From SIG480 sp045539475 (GTDB taxonomy: Bacteria; Bacillota; Clostridia; Oscillospirales; JAAYXM01), in the NCBI GenBank assembly GCA_045539475.1, contig JAZQFJ010000002.1:29363-93362 (forward strand): 64,000 nucleotides of DNA, given 5' to 3'. Positions 46,418 to 55,132 of the stretch are shown one piece after another. Position 1 is the first letter of the stretch, and every line of letters starts with the position of its first letter. The notes below the pieces were generated by a model. It was given only the letters and a program-made list of their open reading frames with translations. It was not told the DNA's origin and searched no databases. The translations under genes were made by a program, and so were the position numbers.

Positions 46418-46789
46418 GTGGCAGAGCTTGAAAACATAATTCAGAGTGTGATGTCCTCGCCCGAAAGCATGGGGAAAATTATGGATATCGTAAAGATGCT
46501 TGGCGGTGAAGAAGAGACAGAGCCGGAAAAGAAGACTCAGGCGCTCCCTGTTCCGGGCGGAGATTTGCTTGGTTTGGACCCGGCTATGCTTTCTAAAATT
46601 ATGGAGCTTATAGGAAGCTACAGCGCTGAGGATGACAGACGTATTCGCTTGCTTGGCGCAATTCGTCCGTACCTTAAAGATGAAGATAGCTTTCATATTG
46701 ATCGCGCGATACACATAGTTAAGCTTTCACGTGTTGCAAAAGGTGTTTTATCGGAGTTTTTAAAGTCTGGAGGACAAAGAAATGTATAA
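46418..46789 (+). CDS. Small acidic protein of unknown function
   Basis: 123 residues from GTG 46418, preceded by GAAAGGGGAAAG. The N-terminal part (LENIIQSVMSSPESMGKIMDIVKML) and C-terminal part (IRLLGAIRPYLKDEDSFHIDRAIHIVKLSRV) are amphipathic helices joined by a Gly/Pro linker. Small proteins with this pattern recur in Clostridia, but no function is known to me. It overlaps the next gene by 8 nt, so the two are co-translated. Confidence 0.68.
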   Translation: MAELENIIQSVMSSPESMGKIMDIVKMLGGEEETEPEKKTQALPVPGGDLLGLDPAMLSKIMELIGSYSAEDDRRIRLLGAIRPYLKDEDSFHIDRAIHIVKLSRVAKGVLSEFLKSGGQRNV

Positions 46790-47060
46790 TAAATATCTGC
46801 AAAGCGATATGAATGCTTTTTCTGAGTTATACCGTCCGGTTGAATATAAAGAGGAGAGAGAGGAAAAGGTGCATGAGGAAAAAACGGTTCGTCCAACAAC
46901 AGAGCGGCGAGAACGGTTTGACTTAAAGAAACTTCTTAGCGGGCTGGATGTTGACAAAATGGGAATTTTACCGATTGTTCTTTTGCTTTTGCTTCTGCTT
47001 GATGTTGATGACGAAGAGAGGCTCATAATAATTGTTCTTGCCGTCATATTCGGAATATAA
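46782..47060 (+). CDS. Small protein with hydrophobic acidic-interrupted C terminus
   Basis: 92 residues. The first 60 are highly charged (RERFDLKKLL); the last 30 are two short hydrophobic runs split by an acidic DVDDEER segment, which could be a re-entrant or hairpin membrane anchor. The gene overlaps its upstream neighbour. A spore or cell-envelope role would be a guess. A strong convergent hairpin follows. Confidence 0.65.
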   Translation: MYNKYLQSDMNAFSELYRPVEYKEEREEKVHEEKTVRPTTERRERFDLKKLLSGLDVDKMGILPIVLLLLLLLDVDDEERLIIIVLAVIFGI

Positions 47061-47065
47061 CAAAA

Positions 47066-47104
47066 TACCGGCGAAACGCACAAATAGCGTTTCGCCGGTA
47101 TAAT
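47066..47104. terminator. Terminator between the small-gene group and groEL
   Basis: TACCGGCGAAACGC (47066-47079) and GCGTTTCGCCGGTA (47087-47100) form a perfect 14-bp stem. On the minus strand it is followed by TTTT, so it is a good terminator for groEL; on the plus strand the tail is TAATATATTT, so it may serve both. Confidence 0.85.
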
Positions 47105-47126
47105 ATATTTACTGCGCCTGTGGGGA

Positions 47127-48761
47127 TTAATACATTCCCATTCCACCGTCGCCCATACCTGCGGGAGCAGCAGGAGCTACAGGCTCTTTTTTGTCAGCAA
47201 CAATGCTCTCGGTTGTGAGAACCATAGAAGCGATAGATGCCGCATTTTCAAGTGCACTACGTGTAACCTTAGCCGGATCAACAATACCAGCCTTAATCAT
47301 ATCGCAGTATTTATTTGAAAGCGCATCAAAGCCATAGCCTGTTCTGCGGCTGTTCTTGATTTTGTCGAGAACGATAGAACCGTCGATGCCTGCGTTTGCA
47401 GCAATCTGGCGAACCGGCTCCTCGAGTGCCTTTGCAATAATGCGAACACCTGTTCTCTCGTCGCCCTCTGTTTTGGAAACGAGTTTTTCAACAGCCGGAA
47501 TAGCGTTTACAAATACAGTACCGCCACCTGCAACGATGCCTTCTTCGACAGCAGCGCGTGTTGCGTTGAGTGCGTCCTCAATGCGGAGCTTCTTTTCTTT
47601 CATTTCAACTTCTGTTGCAGCACCAACCTTGATAACTGCTACACCGCCGGAAAGCTTTGCAAGGCGCTCCTGAAGTTTTTCGCGGTCAAAGTCAGAAGTA
47701 GATGCTTCGATCTGAGCGCGGATCTGACCTACGCGAGCTTTAATCTCGGAGGGAGCGCCTGCACCGTCAACAATGATTGTATTTTCCTTCTGGACCTTGA
47801 TCTGACGTGCATGGCCGAGCATATCGAAGGTTGTTTCTTTAAGATCCATACCAAGCTCGTCGGAAACTACCTGGCCACCGGTGAGAATTGCGATGTCTTT
47901 AAGCATTTCCTTACGTCTGTCGCCAAAGCCCGGAGCCTTGATACCTACGCATGTGAAGGTGCCGCGGAGCTTGTTGACGAGAAGTGTTGCCAAAGCTTCG
48001 CCTTCAATATCCTCAGCGATGATAACGAGTTTTTTACCTGCCTGAACAATCTGCTCAAGAAGCGGGAGAATTTCCTGGATGTTGGAAATCTTCTTATCTG
48101 TGATAAGAACACAAGCGTCATCAATAACAGCTTCCATCTTATCTGTATCTGTAACCATGTACGGAGAAATGTAACCGCGGTCAAACTGCATGCCTTCAAC
48201 GATTTCGCTGTAGGTTTCTGCAGTCTTAGACTCTTCAACGGTGATAACGCCGTCTGCAGATACCTTTTCCATTGCGTCAGCAATAAGAGTACCGATCATT
48301 TCATTTGCAGAAGAAACAGCAGCAACACGGGAAATATCCTCATATCCGTTAACCTTCTGTGACGCAGCTTTAACAGCCTCAACAGCGGCAGAAACAGCTT
48401 TGTTGATACCGTTTCGCATAATCATCGGATTTGCGCCGGCAGTGACGTTTTTCATGCCCTCACGGATGATAGCCTGAGCAAGAAGGGTAGCGGTTGTGGT
48501 ACCGTCACCTGCGATATCGTTAGTCTTTGTGGAAACTTCTTTAACAAGCTGTGCGCCCATGTTTTCAAACGGGTCGTCAAGTTCGATTTCCTTTGCAATT
48601 GTAACACCGTCGTTTGTGATAAGCGGAGCGCCGAACTTTTTGTCGAGAACAACGTTGCGTCCCTTCGGTCCGAGTGTAACCTTAACGGTGTCTGCAAGCT
48701 TATTGATACCACGCTCTAAAGCATGGCGTGCATCTTCTGAAAAAAGAATTTCTTTAGACAT
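47127..48761 (-). CDS. groEL: Chaperonin GroEL (60 kDa)
   Basis: ATP-driven folding chamber. 544 residues with all hallmarks: LGPKGRNVVLDK near residue 32, the DGTTTATLLA ATP-site block near 86, and the C-terminal GGMGMY-type tail. It is second in a groES-groEL operon controlled by CIRCE; 45 bp separate the two genes. Confidence 0.98.
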   Translation of the reverse strand: MSKEILFSEDARHALERGINKLADTVKVTLGPKGRNVVLDKKFGAPLITNDGVTIAKEIELDDPFENMGAQLVKEVSTKTNDIAGDGTTTATLLAQAIIREGMKNVTAGANPMIMRNGINKAVSAAVEAVKAASQKVNGYEDISRVAAVSSANEMIGTLIADAMEKVSADGVITVEESKTAETYSEIVEGMQFDRGYISPYMVTDTDKMEAVIDDACVLITDKKISNIQEILPLLEQIVQAGKKLVIIAEDIEGEALATLLVNKLRGTFTCVGIKAPGFGDRRKEMLKDIAILTGGQVVSDELGMDLKETTFDMLGHARQIKVQKENTIIVDGAGAPSEIKARVGQIRAQIEASTSDFDREKLQERLAKLSGGVAVIKVGAATEVEMKEKKLRIEDALNATRAAVEEGIVAGGGTVFVNAIPAVEKLVSKTEGDERTGVRIIAKALEEPVRQIAANAGIDGSIVLDKIKNSRRTGYGFDALSNKYCDMIKAGIVDPAKVTRSALENAASIASMVLTTESIVADKKEPVAPAAPAGMGDGGMGMY

Positions 48762-48806
48762 TTTAAATCCTACCTTTACTATAAAATAATTAAAATAAGC
48801 AAATAA

Positions 48807-49091
48807 TTATTCGACAACAGCCAAAATGTCATTCTGACGGACTATGATAAGCTCCTCACCGTCAATCTTGACTTCGGTACCGGAATACTTGCTTGTAATG
48901 ACCTTGTCGCCGACCTTGACGTGCATAACAACGTCTTTGCCGTCAACGTTGCCACCGGGGCCGACTGCAAGTACCTCAGCAACCTGGGGCTTCTCCTGAG
49001 CTGCAGCTGTAAGGATGATGCCGCTCTTTGTAGTCTCTTCGGCTTCTACCATTTTAAGCACTACCCGATCTGCAAGTGGTTTGAGTTTCAT
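48807..49091 (-). CDS. groES: Co-chaperonin GroES (10 kDa)
   Basis: Lid of the GroEL chamber. 94 residues with the N-terminal KPLADRVVLK strand, the mobile-loop segment EETTKSGIIL and the DGEELIIVRQNDILAV C-terminal strand. First gene of the operon, preceded by AGGAGG and CIRCE. Confidence 0.98.
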   Translation of the reverse strand: MKLKPLADRVVLKMVEAEETTKSGIILTAAAQEKPQVAEVLAVGPGGNVDGKDVVMHVKVGDKVITSKYSGTEVKIDGEELIIVRQNDILAVVE

Positions 49092-49125
49092 TATTATGTC
49101 CTCCTTAAATAGTTTGCTCTTATAT

Positions 49126-49152
49126 TTAGCACTCTCTCAATGTGAGTGCTAA
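49126..49152 (-). promoter_or_regulatory. CIRCE operator (HrcA site)
   Basis: TTAGCACTC-N9-GAGTGCTAA, a perfect match to the CIRCE inverted repeat, located in the 5' leader of groES. HrcA repressor is expected to bind here and give heat-shock induction. Confidence 0.97.
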
Positions 49153-49165
49153 TTCTTATAATGAT

Positions 49166-49194
49166 ATAATAGAACAACCTGTGAATTTCCGCAA
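49166..49194 (-). promoter_or_regulatory. groESL promoter
   Basis: On the minus strand TTGCGG (49194-49189), 17-bp spacer, TATTAT (49171-49166). The CIRCE element starts 13 bp downstream of the -10, where bound HrcA would block transcription. Confidence 0.6.
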
Positions 49195-49328
49195 GTTGCC
49201 AATCTTTTAAAAACCGGCAAAAAAAGCGAAAAAACATGAATATATCAAAATAGCTCTCGCAATCTCCTTCAAGCTGCGTAAATCTCTCTATATCGCAAAA
49301 AAACGCGTGTTTTACAAAAAGTTAAAAT

Positions 49329-50441
49329 TTAAAAATACATATAAAACTCGCATTTTATCATACCATTGTATAATTTACGACGTTTTACTGCTTTTTTACC
49401 ATAGAAATGTTCAAATTCGGGATGGGAAGTGATTACATAAGAAGAGAAATCGGGAAAAGCTTTCATAGCAGTACCAAAATCTTTGTAAATGCGCTCTGCA
49501 TCACGTTGTTCCAGAAGACGCTCGCCATATGGTGGGTTGGAAACGAGTATTCCTTCGTTATGTCTGGGTTTGAAGTTGCGCGCATCAGCCGTTTCAAAGG
49601 TTATGAATTTATCAACACCTGCTTTTTTTGCATTTGATTTTGCAAGGGAAACGGCAGCTTCATCAAGATCACCGCCCCAAAGCTCAAAATCGCGTGAAAA
49701 CATTTTGCCTTTCGCACTCTCGCGAAGAGAGTGCCAATGTTCGCGTGGAGAGATTTCCCAGTTTTCTGCTGAAAAGCGGCGCAAAAGACCGGGAGCGCGG
49801 TTTTCGGCAATCATTGCCGCTTCTATAAGTATGGTTCCGGAACCGCAGAATGGGTCACAGAAGAACTCGCGTCCACGGTATTTTGAAAGATGAACCATTG
49901 CCGCGGCAAGAGTCTCGCGGAGGGGAGCAGCACCGGAAAGGGCACGATACCCGCGCTTGTGAAGTCCTGCTCCTGTTGTATCAAGATACAGCGTTGCTAT
50001 ATCATTCATTATAGAAAACTGTATCTGATATTTACTTCCGGTTTCTTCGAACCAGGAAAGCGAGTATTTCTGCCTGAGTCGCTCCACAACTGCTTTTTTA
50101 ATTATGCTCTGGCAATCGGGAACAGAGAAAAGCGTTGATTTAAGGCTGTGTCCCTTTACAGGAAAAGCGCCGTCTTTTGGAATAAAAAGTTCCCACGGAA
50201 GCGCTTTCACACCTTCAAAAAGCTCAGTGAAGGTAGTAGCGCGGAAAGAACCTAATGTAAGAAGAACGCGTTCTCCCGTACGTAACCAAATGTTTGCGAG
50301 AGCCATATCGCGGAGCGTTCCGCTGAAAGTAACTCTTCCGTTTTCAGCGAGGACATCGGAAAGTCCAAGCTTTGTGAGCTCTTTTGAGGCTATTCCTTCA
50401 AGCCCGAAAAGAGTAGGTACGCAAAAATTAAATCTATCCAT
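49329..50441 (-). CDS. THUMP-domain class I rRNA methyltransferase (RlmL/YpsC type)
   Basis: 370 residues. N-terminal ferredoxin-like plus THUMP RNA-binding domain (about 1-160), then a Rossmann methyltransferase with FCDPFCGSGTILIEAA (AdoMet site, about residue 195) and the catalytic motif NPPYGERL (about 307). It fits the N2-guanine 23S rRNA methyltransferase group that includes E. coli RlmL N-terminal half and B. subtilis YpsC. Single gene, minus strand, 24 bp after the PBP gene. Confidence 0.88.
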   Translation of the reverse strand: MDRFNFCVPTLFGLEGIASKELTKLGLSDVLAENGRVTFSGTLRDMALANIWLRTGERVLLTLGSFRATTFTELFEGVKALPWELFIPKDGAFPVKGHSLKSTLFSVPDCQSIIKKAVVERLRQKYSLSWFEETGSKYQIQFSIMNDIATLYLDTTGAGLHKRGYRALSGAAPLRETLAAAMVHLSKYRGREFFCDPFCGSGTILIEAAMIAENRAPGLLRRFSAENWEISPREHWHSLRESAKGKMFSRDFELWGGDLDEAAVSLAKSNAKKAGVDKFITFETADARNFKPRHNEGILVSNPPYGERLLEQRDAERIYKDFGTAMKAFPDFSSYVITSHPEFEHFYGKKAVKRRKLYNGMIKCEFYMYF

Positions 50442-50464
50442 ATTATAGTAGTGTAACTCCGTTT

Positions 50465-52975
50465 TTATTCTGTCTGTGATTGCTGCTCGTTTTCAGGAGC
50501 AAACGTGTTGTTATCTGTGGGATTATCGACATCAAAATTTTCGTCGGATGTTCCGGCGTTTTCTTGCTCGTCGGGCGATATCTCTCCGCCTTCCGGATTT
50601 TCAACGTTATCGGGAGTATCATTGTCGTTTTCCGGAACATCAATCACAGGCGGGGTATAAGTATGTGCTGTGCAAACCGAATTCATTGGCTTTTCGACAC
50701 CGCTTGAGAAATAGAACTGACCGCTTGGCGGTTCGTTTTCATGTAATACATACTGTTCATCCGGAACAATTATTCCCGTAATGGGAAAAGTACGCTGGAT
50801 GTTCATAAACGCCACGGTTTTTCTGCTTTCGGAAGGACAAAATTCTGATGCAAGCATATTTGTTGTGGTATCAATGTCGACAAGGATATGTGCGTCACAC
50901 GCTTTTTTCGGAACATCATCCTTGTGGAAATATCCGGCAACAATTCGGCTGCCGCGCGGATCAAGCTTGCAAGTTTCCGTTGCGAGATTTCCGCTCACCG
51001 AACAAACGTTTACGTATTTAAAGTCATCGTTCTTCCGGAAGTTTTTCGCCGGAAGCCCCTTGTGTACTTCGTTCATAACGTTCTCCCATGTCGTAAGCGC
51101 GGGAGAAAGCGATTTGGAAATATATTTCGGGGTGTCATAACCAAACCAAACTGCTCCGACATAATAAGGGGTGTAGCCTACAAACCAACGGTCTTCATCG
51201 TTGTTCGATGTACCGGTTTTTGCTGCGGCAGGAACGCCGTTTTTAAGCTGTGCGTAGGTTCCGGTTCCACTGGTGACAACATTTTGGAGCATATAGCTCA
51301 TATAATCGGCTGTCCTTTCGCTCATTGCCTTTGTTGGCTTTCCCTCCTTTTCAAGAATAACATCACCGCTTGCGTCAAGAACTTTTGTATAGGCTCTCGG
51401 TTCGTAATAGGTTCCGCCGTTTGCGAAAGGAGCATATGCTGCAGCCATCTCAAGAACAGTTATGCCGTTTGTAAGCTGACCGAGAGATAGGGGAGCGAGG
51501 TTTTTATCTCCTGTTTTGGAAAGGGAAGTAACTCCGAGGTTTGCTGTCAGGAAGTTGTATGAACGGTCAATCGAAAGCTTTTCAAGCGTCCGCATTGAAA
51601 CTGTGTTTATAGATTGCTTTACAGCCTCGTTGATTGTTGTTCTGCCTGAATATGTTCTTGTTTCATTTTTAGGATAGGCAGCACCGTTTAAAAGCCTTAT
51701 AGGGGCATCATCTTCAACGGAAAAAGGAGTGATAAGTCCGTATTCTATTGCAGGTGCATATACTGCAATGGGCTTAATGGAAGAACCGGGAGGACGTTTT
51801 GACTGTGTCGCGCGATTGAGAACACGTGCGCCGGCTTTTTTGCCGCGGCCGCCGCGCATTGCAAGGATGTCTCCGTTTTCGGGATCAAGCAAAATCATGG
51901 CACATTCAGGCTGGACTTTCCCGCTATAGCTTGGAAATTTGTTTGGATCCTCAAAAACTTTATCCATTGCAGTCTGTATTTTCGGGTTAACCGTTGCATA
52001 TATTTTAAGACCGCCGGAATAAATTGTACGCAGCGCCACATTTTCAGAGTAACCGTATTTTTCTACCAAATCGTCAACGAGTTCTTCTATTATATGGTCA
52101 ACAAAATATGATTGAACGTGTGTTGATGTGTTGTTGCGCCGCTCTGTGTTGAAAACTATATTTTCATTTTTTGCACTTTCGCATTCCTCTTCGGAAATCA
52201 TGCGGAGCTCCTGCATTCTGTTTAAGATGTTAACACGCCGTGTTTTGTTATTTTCCGGATTGATATACGGATTATAGTAGGTAGGGAGATTTGTTATTCC
52301 CACCATAGCAGCACATTCTGCAACGGTAAGTTCAGAAACATCCTTCCCGTAGTATGCTTGAGCCGCAGTGCCGACGCCGTAGCAACCCTCACCGAGGTAG
52401 ATAGTGTTAAGATACATTTCAATAATTGTATCTTTATCGTAATGACGTTCGAGATATAGCGCGCGCATAATTTCCTGAAGCTTGCGCTTGACTGAATCCT
52501 GATTGTCACCTGTAAGGTTTTTTACAAGCTGCTGTGTTATCGTTGATGCGCCGTAATCGCTTTTGAATTTAAAAAACATATTTGCACTTGCAGACAATGT
52601 GCGCGTCCAGTCAACGCCGTGATGTTTTTCAAAACGGTGGTCTTCGATAGCAATAGCCGCGTCTTTTAAATATGTAGGCATATCTTCAAGATTTACCCAT
52701 GTACGGTTCTGTGAATCGTAAAGACGTTCAAACTCCTGCTCGTTGCCGTCTTCGTCAATGTAGTAGACTATTGAGGAATAATTCAGCTTCATTGCTTCAA
52801 CCTCAATGTCGACATGAGAGTCAAGCGAAAGCATATACCCTATGAAAACGAGCATGCATATACCGAAGGTACACGCACAGATATGAAGAGCGGTACGTAT
52901 GGCAAACCATTTTCCGGAAGAGAAGAAAGCACTTTTTTTTCTCTTTTCGTTGTCAGAACTGTTCTGAGTATTCAA
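50465..52975 (-). CDS. Class A penicillin-binding protein 1A
   Basis: Bifunctional peptidoglycan glycosyltransferase/transpeptidase (about 836 residues). One membrane segment near residues 27-50; GT51 domain with AAIAIEDHRFEKHHGVDW (catalytic Glu); transpeptidase motifs SSIK in KRPPGSSIKP, SIN in KQSINTVS, and KTGT in AKTGTSNNDEDRW. The C terminus is a long acidic, Asn/Pro-rich tail. The start is set at TTG 52975, 8 nt after GGAGG, rather than the GTG at 52984 that overlaps that site. Confidence 0.95.
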   Translation of the reverse strand: MNTQNSSDNEKRKKSAFFSSGKWFAIRTALHICACTFGICMLVFIGYMLSLDSHVDIEVEAMKLNYSSIVYYIDEDGNEQEFERLYDSQNRTWVNLEDMPTYLKDAAIAIEDHRFEKHHGVDWTRTLSASANMFFKFKSDYGASTITQQLVKNLTGDNQDSVKRKLQEIMRALYLERHYDKDTIIEMYLNTIYLGEGCYGVGTAAQAYYGKDVSELTVAECAAMVGITNLPTYYNPYINPENNKTRRVNILNRMQELRMISEEECESAKNENIVFNTERRNNTSTHVQSYFVDHIIEELVDDLVEKYGYSENVALRTIYSGGLKIYATVNPKIQTAMDKVFEDPNKFPSYSGKVQPECAMILLDPENGDILAMRGGRGKKAGARVLNRATQSKRPPGSSIKPIAVYAPAIEYGLITPFSVEDDAPIRLLNGAAYPKNETRTYSGRTTINEAVKQSINTVSMRTLEKLSIDRSYNFLTANLGVTSLSKTGDKNLAPLSLGQLTNGITVLEMAAAYAPFANGGTYYEPRAYTKVLDASGDVILEKEGKPTKAMSERTADYMSYMLQNVVTSGTGTYAQLKNGVPAAAKTGTSNNDEDRWFVGYTPYYVGAVWFGYDTPKYISKSLSPALTTWENVMNEVHKGLPAKNFRKNDDFKYVNVCSVSGNLATETCKLDPRGSRIVAGYFHKDDVPKKACDAHILVDIDTTTNMLASEFCPSESRKTVAFMNIQRTFPITGIIVPDEQYVLHENEPPSGQFYFSSGVEKPMNSVCTAHTYTPPVIDVPENDNDTPDNVENPEGGEISPDEQENAGTSDENFDVDNPTDNNTFAPENEQQSQTE

Positions 52976-53011
52976 GGTAAACACCTCCGTGCATAAAAGA
53001 TATCATTATAT

Positions 53012-53040
53012 AGTATACCATAATTTTTTTATTCATACAA
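53012..53040 (-). promoter_or_regulatory. Promoter of the PBP gene
   Basis: On the minus strand TTGTAT (53040-53035), 17-bp spacer, TATACT (53017-53012), about 37 bp before the start codon. Confidence 0.6.
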
Positions 53041-53096
53041 GAAAAATGTATAGAAAGTTACTTCATATACTATAATATAGAAAGGGCGTATCAAAT

Positions 53097-53381
53097 ATGA
53101 AAAGCAGAATAACGGAACTCAGCTGTAAGGAGGTAATAAACGTATGTGACGGCACCCGTTACGGTTATGTGAATGACGTAGAGGTTGATATCGCTTGCGG
53201 GCGGATAGTTTCGCTCATTATTCATACGTCAAAGTTTGCATCTTTTTTTTCGGATTGTAGCGATATAATTATACCTTGGGAGTCGATAAAAAGGATAGGA
53301 GAGGACCTCATTTTGGTCGACAATATTATTGAGCCGCCGTGCCGGAATAAAAAAATTGGAATTTTCAAAAAAAGTTCTTGA
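53097..53381 (+). CDS. YlmC/YmxH-family PRC-barrel sporulation protein
   Basis: 94 residues matching the YlmC/YmxH family, small PRC-barrel proteins found in spore formers. The pattern CDGTRYGYVNDVEVD near residue 18 and IIPWESIKRIGEDLILVD near residue 58 is typical. In Bacillus, ymxH-type genes are associated with sporulation, but the molecular role is unknown. Its stop codon lies inside the promoter of the downstream tRNA gene. Confidence 0.88.
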   Translation: MKSRITELSCKEVINVCDGTRYGYVNDVEVDIACGRIVSLIIHTSKFASFFSDCSDIIIPWESIKRIGEDLILVDNIIEPPCRNKKIGIFKKSS

Positions 53382-53406
53382 CATTTGGAAAAATATTCTG
53401 TATAAT
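53378..53406 (+). promoter_or_regulatory. Consensus promoter of tRNA-Gln
   Basis: Perfect TTGACA (53378-53383), 17-bp spacer, perfect TATAAT (53401-53406), starting the tRNA 13 bp later. The -35 box overlaps the stop codon of the ymxH-like gene. Confidence 0.9.
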
Positions 53407-53418
53407 ATAAGAGTTCGT

Positions 53419-53492
53419 TGCCGGATTGTGTAAGGGTAGCACGACAGACTCTGACTCTGTTTGTCTGGGTTCAAATCCTAGTCCGGCAGCCA
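53419..53492 (+). tRNA. tRNA-Gln (anticodon CTG)
   Basis: 74-nt cloverleaf: acceptor TGCCGGA/TCCGGCA, D-arm GTGT/GCAC, anticodon stem ACAGA/TCTGT with loop CTCTGAC (anticodon CTG), T-arm CTGGG-TTCAAAT-CCTAG, discriminator G and an encoded CCA. Confidence 0.93.
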
Positions 53493-53530
53493 AAAATCGA
53501 CATTCTTCGTTAGAGGAATGTCGATTTTAC
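53493..53530 (+). terminator. Terminator of tRNA-Gln
   Basis: AAATCGACATTC pairs with GAATGTCGATTT (loop TTCGTTAGAG), followed by TTAC. Confidence 0.75.
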
Positions 53531-53620
53531 TTATTACCTATTTCTTATTCACTATTCCCTAAAAAATACTTGTCGATTTTTTGGAAGTAATAAGTAATAG
53601 CGAATAGGGAAAAGGTTAGT
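53527..53620. repeat. Inverted-repeat intergenic element
   Basis: TTACTTATTAC (53527-53537) is exactly complementary to GTAATAAGTAA (53587-53597); the flanking bases (TATTCACTATTCCC and ATAGCGAATAGGG) are also similar. Such TTATTAC-rich direct and inverted arrays are common short repeats in gut Firmicutes. No gene is seen from 53493 to 53757. Confidence 0.45.
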
Positions 53621-53710
53621 GTGGCTTTGCTCTCGCAAAGCTTATTCTAAACTGCATCATTATTATTCTGACTTGCCAAATAAATTTTATGGATTTTTGT
53701 AAGTATGATT

Positions 53711-53751
53711 AACAGCAAAAAGCACCGACAACAATCGGTGCTTTTGCTGTT
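53711..53751. terminator. Bidirectional terminator before metK
   Basis: AACAGCAAAAAGCACCGA (53711-53728) and TCGGTGCTTTTGCTGTT (53735-53751) form a long stem with a six-base loop and A/T-rich ends. It serves as the metK terminator on the minus strand. Confidence 0.8.
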
Positions 53752-53757
53752 AATATG

Positions 53758-54939
53758 TTATTTAATATATGCAGAAAGCTTGTTTGCCATATCAATTCTT
53801 TCCCACGGAAGGGAAATATCCGTTCTTCCGAAATGTCCGTAGGAGGCAGTCGCTTTATAAATCGGACGGCGCAGGTCAAATTGTTCAATGATTTTAACCG
53901 GACGCATATCGAAGTTTTCAAGAACTATTTTAGCAAGTTTCTCATCATCAACAGCTCCTGTTCCAAATGTGTCAACAAAAACTGAAACCGGATTTGCCAC
54001 GCCGATAGCATATGCAAGCTCAATTTCGCAACGTTCTGCAAGCTTGGCGGCAACGATGTTTTTTGCGATGTATCTTGCCATATACGCTGCGCTTCGGTCA
54101 ACCTTTGTGGGATCCTTTCCTGAAAAAGCACCACCGCCGTGACGTGCAAAACCGCCATAAGTATCAACGATTATCTTTCTTCCTGTAAGTCCGGAATCGC
54201 CTTGAGGACCGCCGATAACAAATCTTCCTGTAGGATTTATAAGAAATTTTGTATTGCTGTCAATAAGGTTCTCGGGCATAACAGGTAAAATAACGTTTTT
54301 TGTTACTGCATCACGGAGTGCGTCGAGAGACACTGTATCATAGTGCTGAGTTGATACAACAACCGTATCACAGCGCACAACCTTATTTCCTTCGTATTCA
54401 AACGTAACCTGAGCTTTGCCGTCGGGGCAGAGAAAGTCCAGCTCTCCGGATTTTCTGACATCAGCGAGGCGCTTTGTAAGCTTGTGTGCATATGTGATAG
54501 GTGCAGGCATTAACTCTTCGGTTTCGTTGCAAGCATAACCAAACATCATTCCTTGGTCACCGGCGCCTATTTTATCTGCAATATCACCTGAAGTCGCTTT
54601 GAATTCATAGGAGTTATCAACGCCAAGTGCGATGTCTGCAGATTGCTCATCTATAGAAGTGAGAACGGCACAAGTTCTGGCATCAAAGCCTATTGCCGGA
54701 TTGTTATATCCGATATCTTCAATTGTTTTTCTGACCGTGGATGGAATGTCTACATAACAGTTAGTTGATATTTCGCCCATAACAAGCGCCATACCTGTTG
54801 TTACAATTGTTTCGCACGCAACGCGGGCATTTTTGTCATTTGCAATGATAGCATCAAGAATCGCATCTGAAATTTGGTCGCAAACTTTATCCGGATGTCC
54901 TTCAGTTACCGATTCGGATGTAAATTTGTATTTAGCCAT
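53758..54939 (-). CDS. metK: S-adenosylmethionine synthetase
   Basis: Makes AdoMet from methionine and ATP. About 393 residues from ATG 54939 (the in-frame TTG at 54954 overlaps the GGAG site). Family motifs: TSESVTEGHPDKVCDQISDAI at the N terminus, GAGDQGMMFGYA (ATP), and GGGAFSGKDPTKVDRS near residue 260. No SAM-box riboswitch could be recognised in the 190 bp upstream. Confidence 0.97.
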   Translation of the reverse strand: MAKYKFTSESVTEGHPDKVCDQISDAILDAIIANDKNARVACETIVTTGMALVMGEISTNCYVDIPSTVRKTIEDIGYNNPAIGFDARTCAVLTSIDEQSADIALGVDNSYEFKATSGDIADKIGAGDQGMMFGYACNETEELMPAPITYAHKLTKRLADVRKSGELDFLCPDGKAQVTFEYEGNKVVRCDTVVVSTQHYDTVSLDALRDAVTKNVILPVMPENLIDSNTKFLINPTGRFVIGGPQGDSGLTGRKIIVDTYGGFARHGGGAFSGKDPTKVDRSAAYMARYIAKNIVAAKLAERCEIELAYAIGVANPVSVFVDTFGTGAVDDEKLAKIVLENFDMRPVKIIEQFDLRRPIYKATASYGHFGRTDISLPWERIDMANKLSAYIK

Positions 54940-55067
54940 ATTTATGTTCTCCAAACTGTATAATGTTTTATATTATTATATAATAACAAAAAATGGTGCA
55001 AAATGCAACATATTTCGGCTTATATTTTTAAAAAGAAATTTTTTACAAATCATTAACAACACCGATG

Positions 55068-55096
55068 TGGACAATTTTTCATTTTAGAGTTATAAT
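55068..55096 (+). promoter_or_regulatory. htpG promoter
   Basis: TGGACA (55068-55073), 17-bp spacer, perfect TATAAT (55091-55096), 36 bp before the htpG ATG. No CIRCE element is present here. Confidence 0.7.
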
Positions 55097-55132
55097 ATGT
55101 AATATAATTAAATTGAAACAGAGGTAAAAGAA

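Noticed and set aside
54955..55067. SAM riboswitch upstream of metK
   Set aside because: The region is very A/T-rich and lacks the recognisable S-box helices and terminator.
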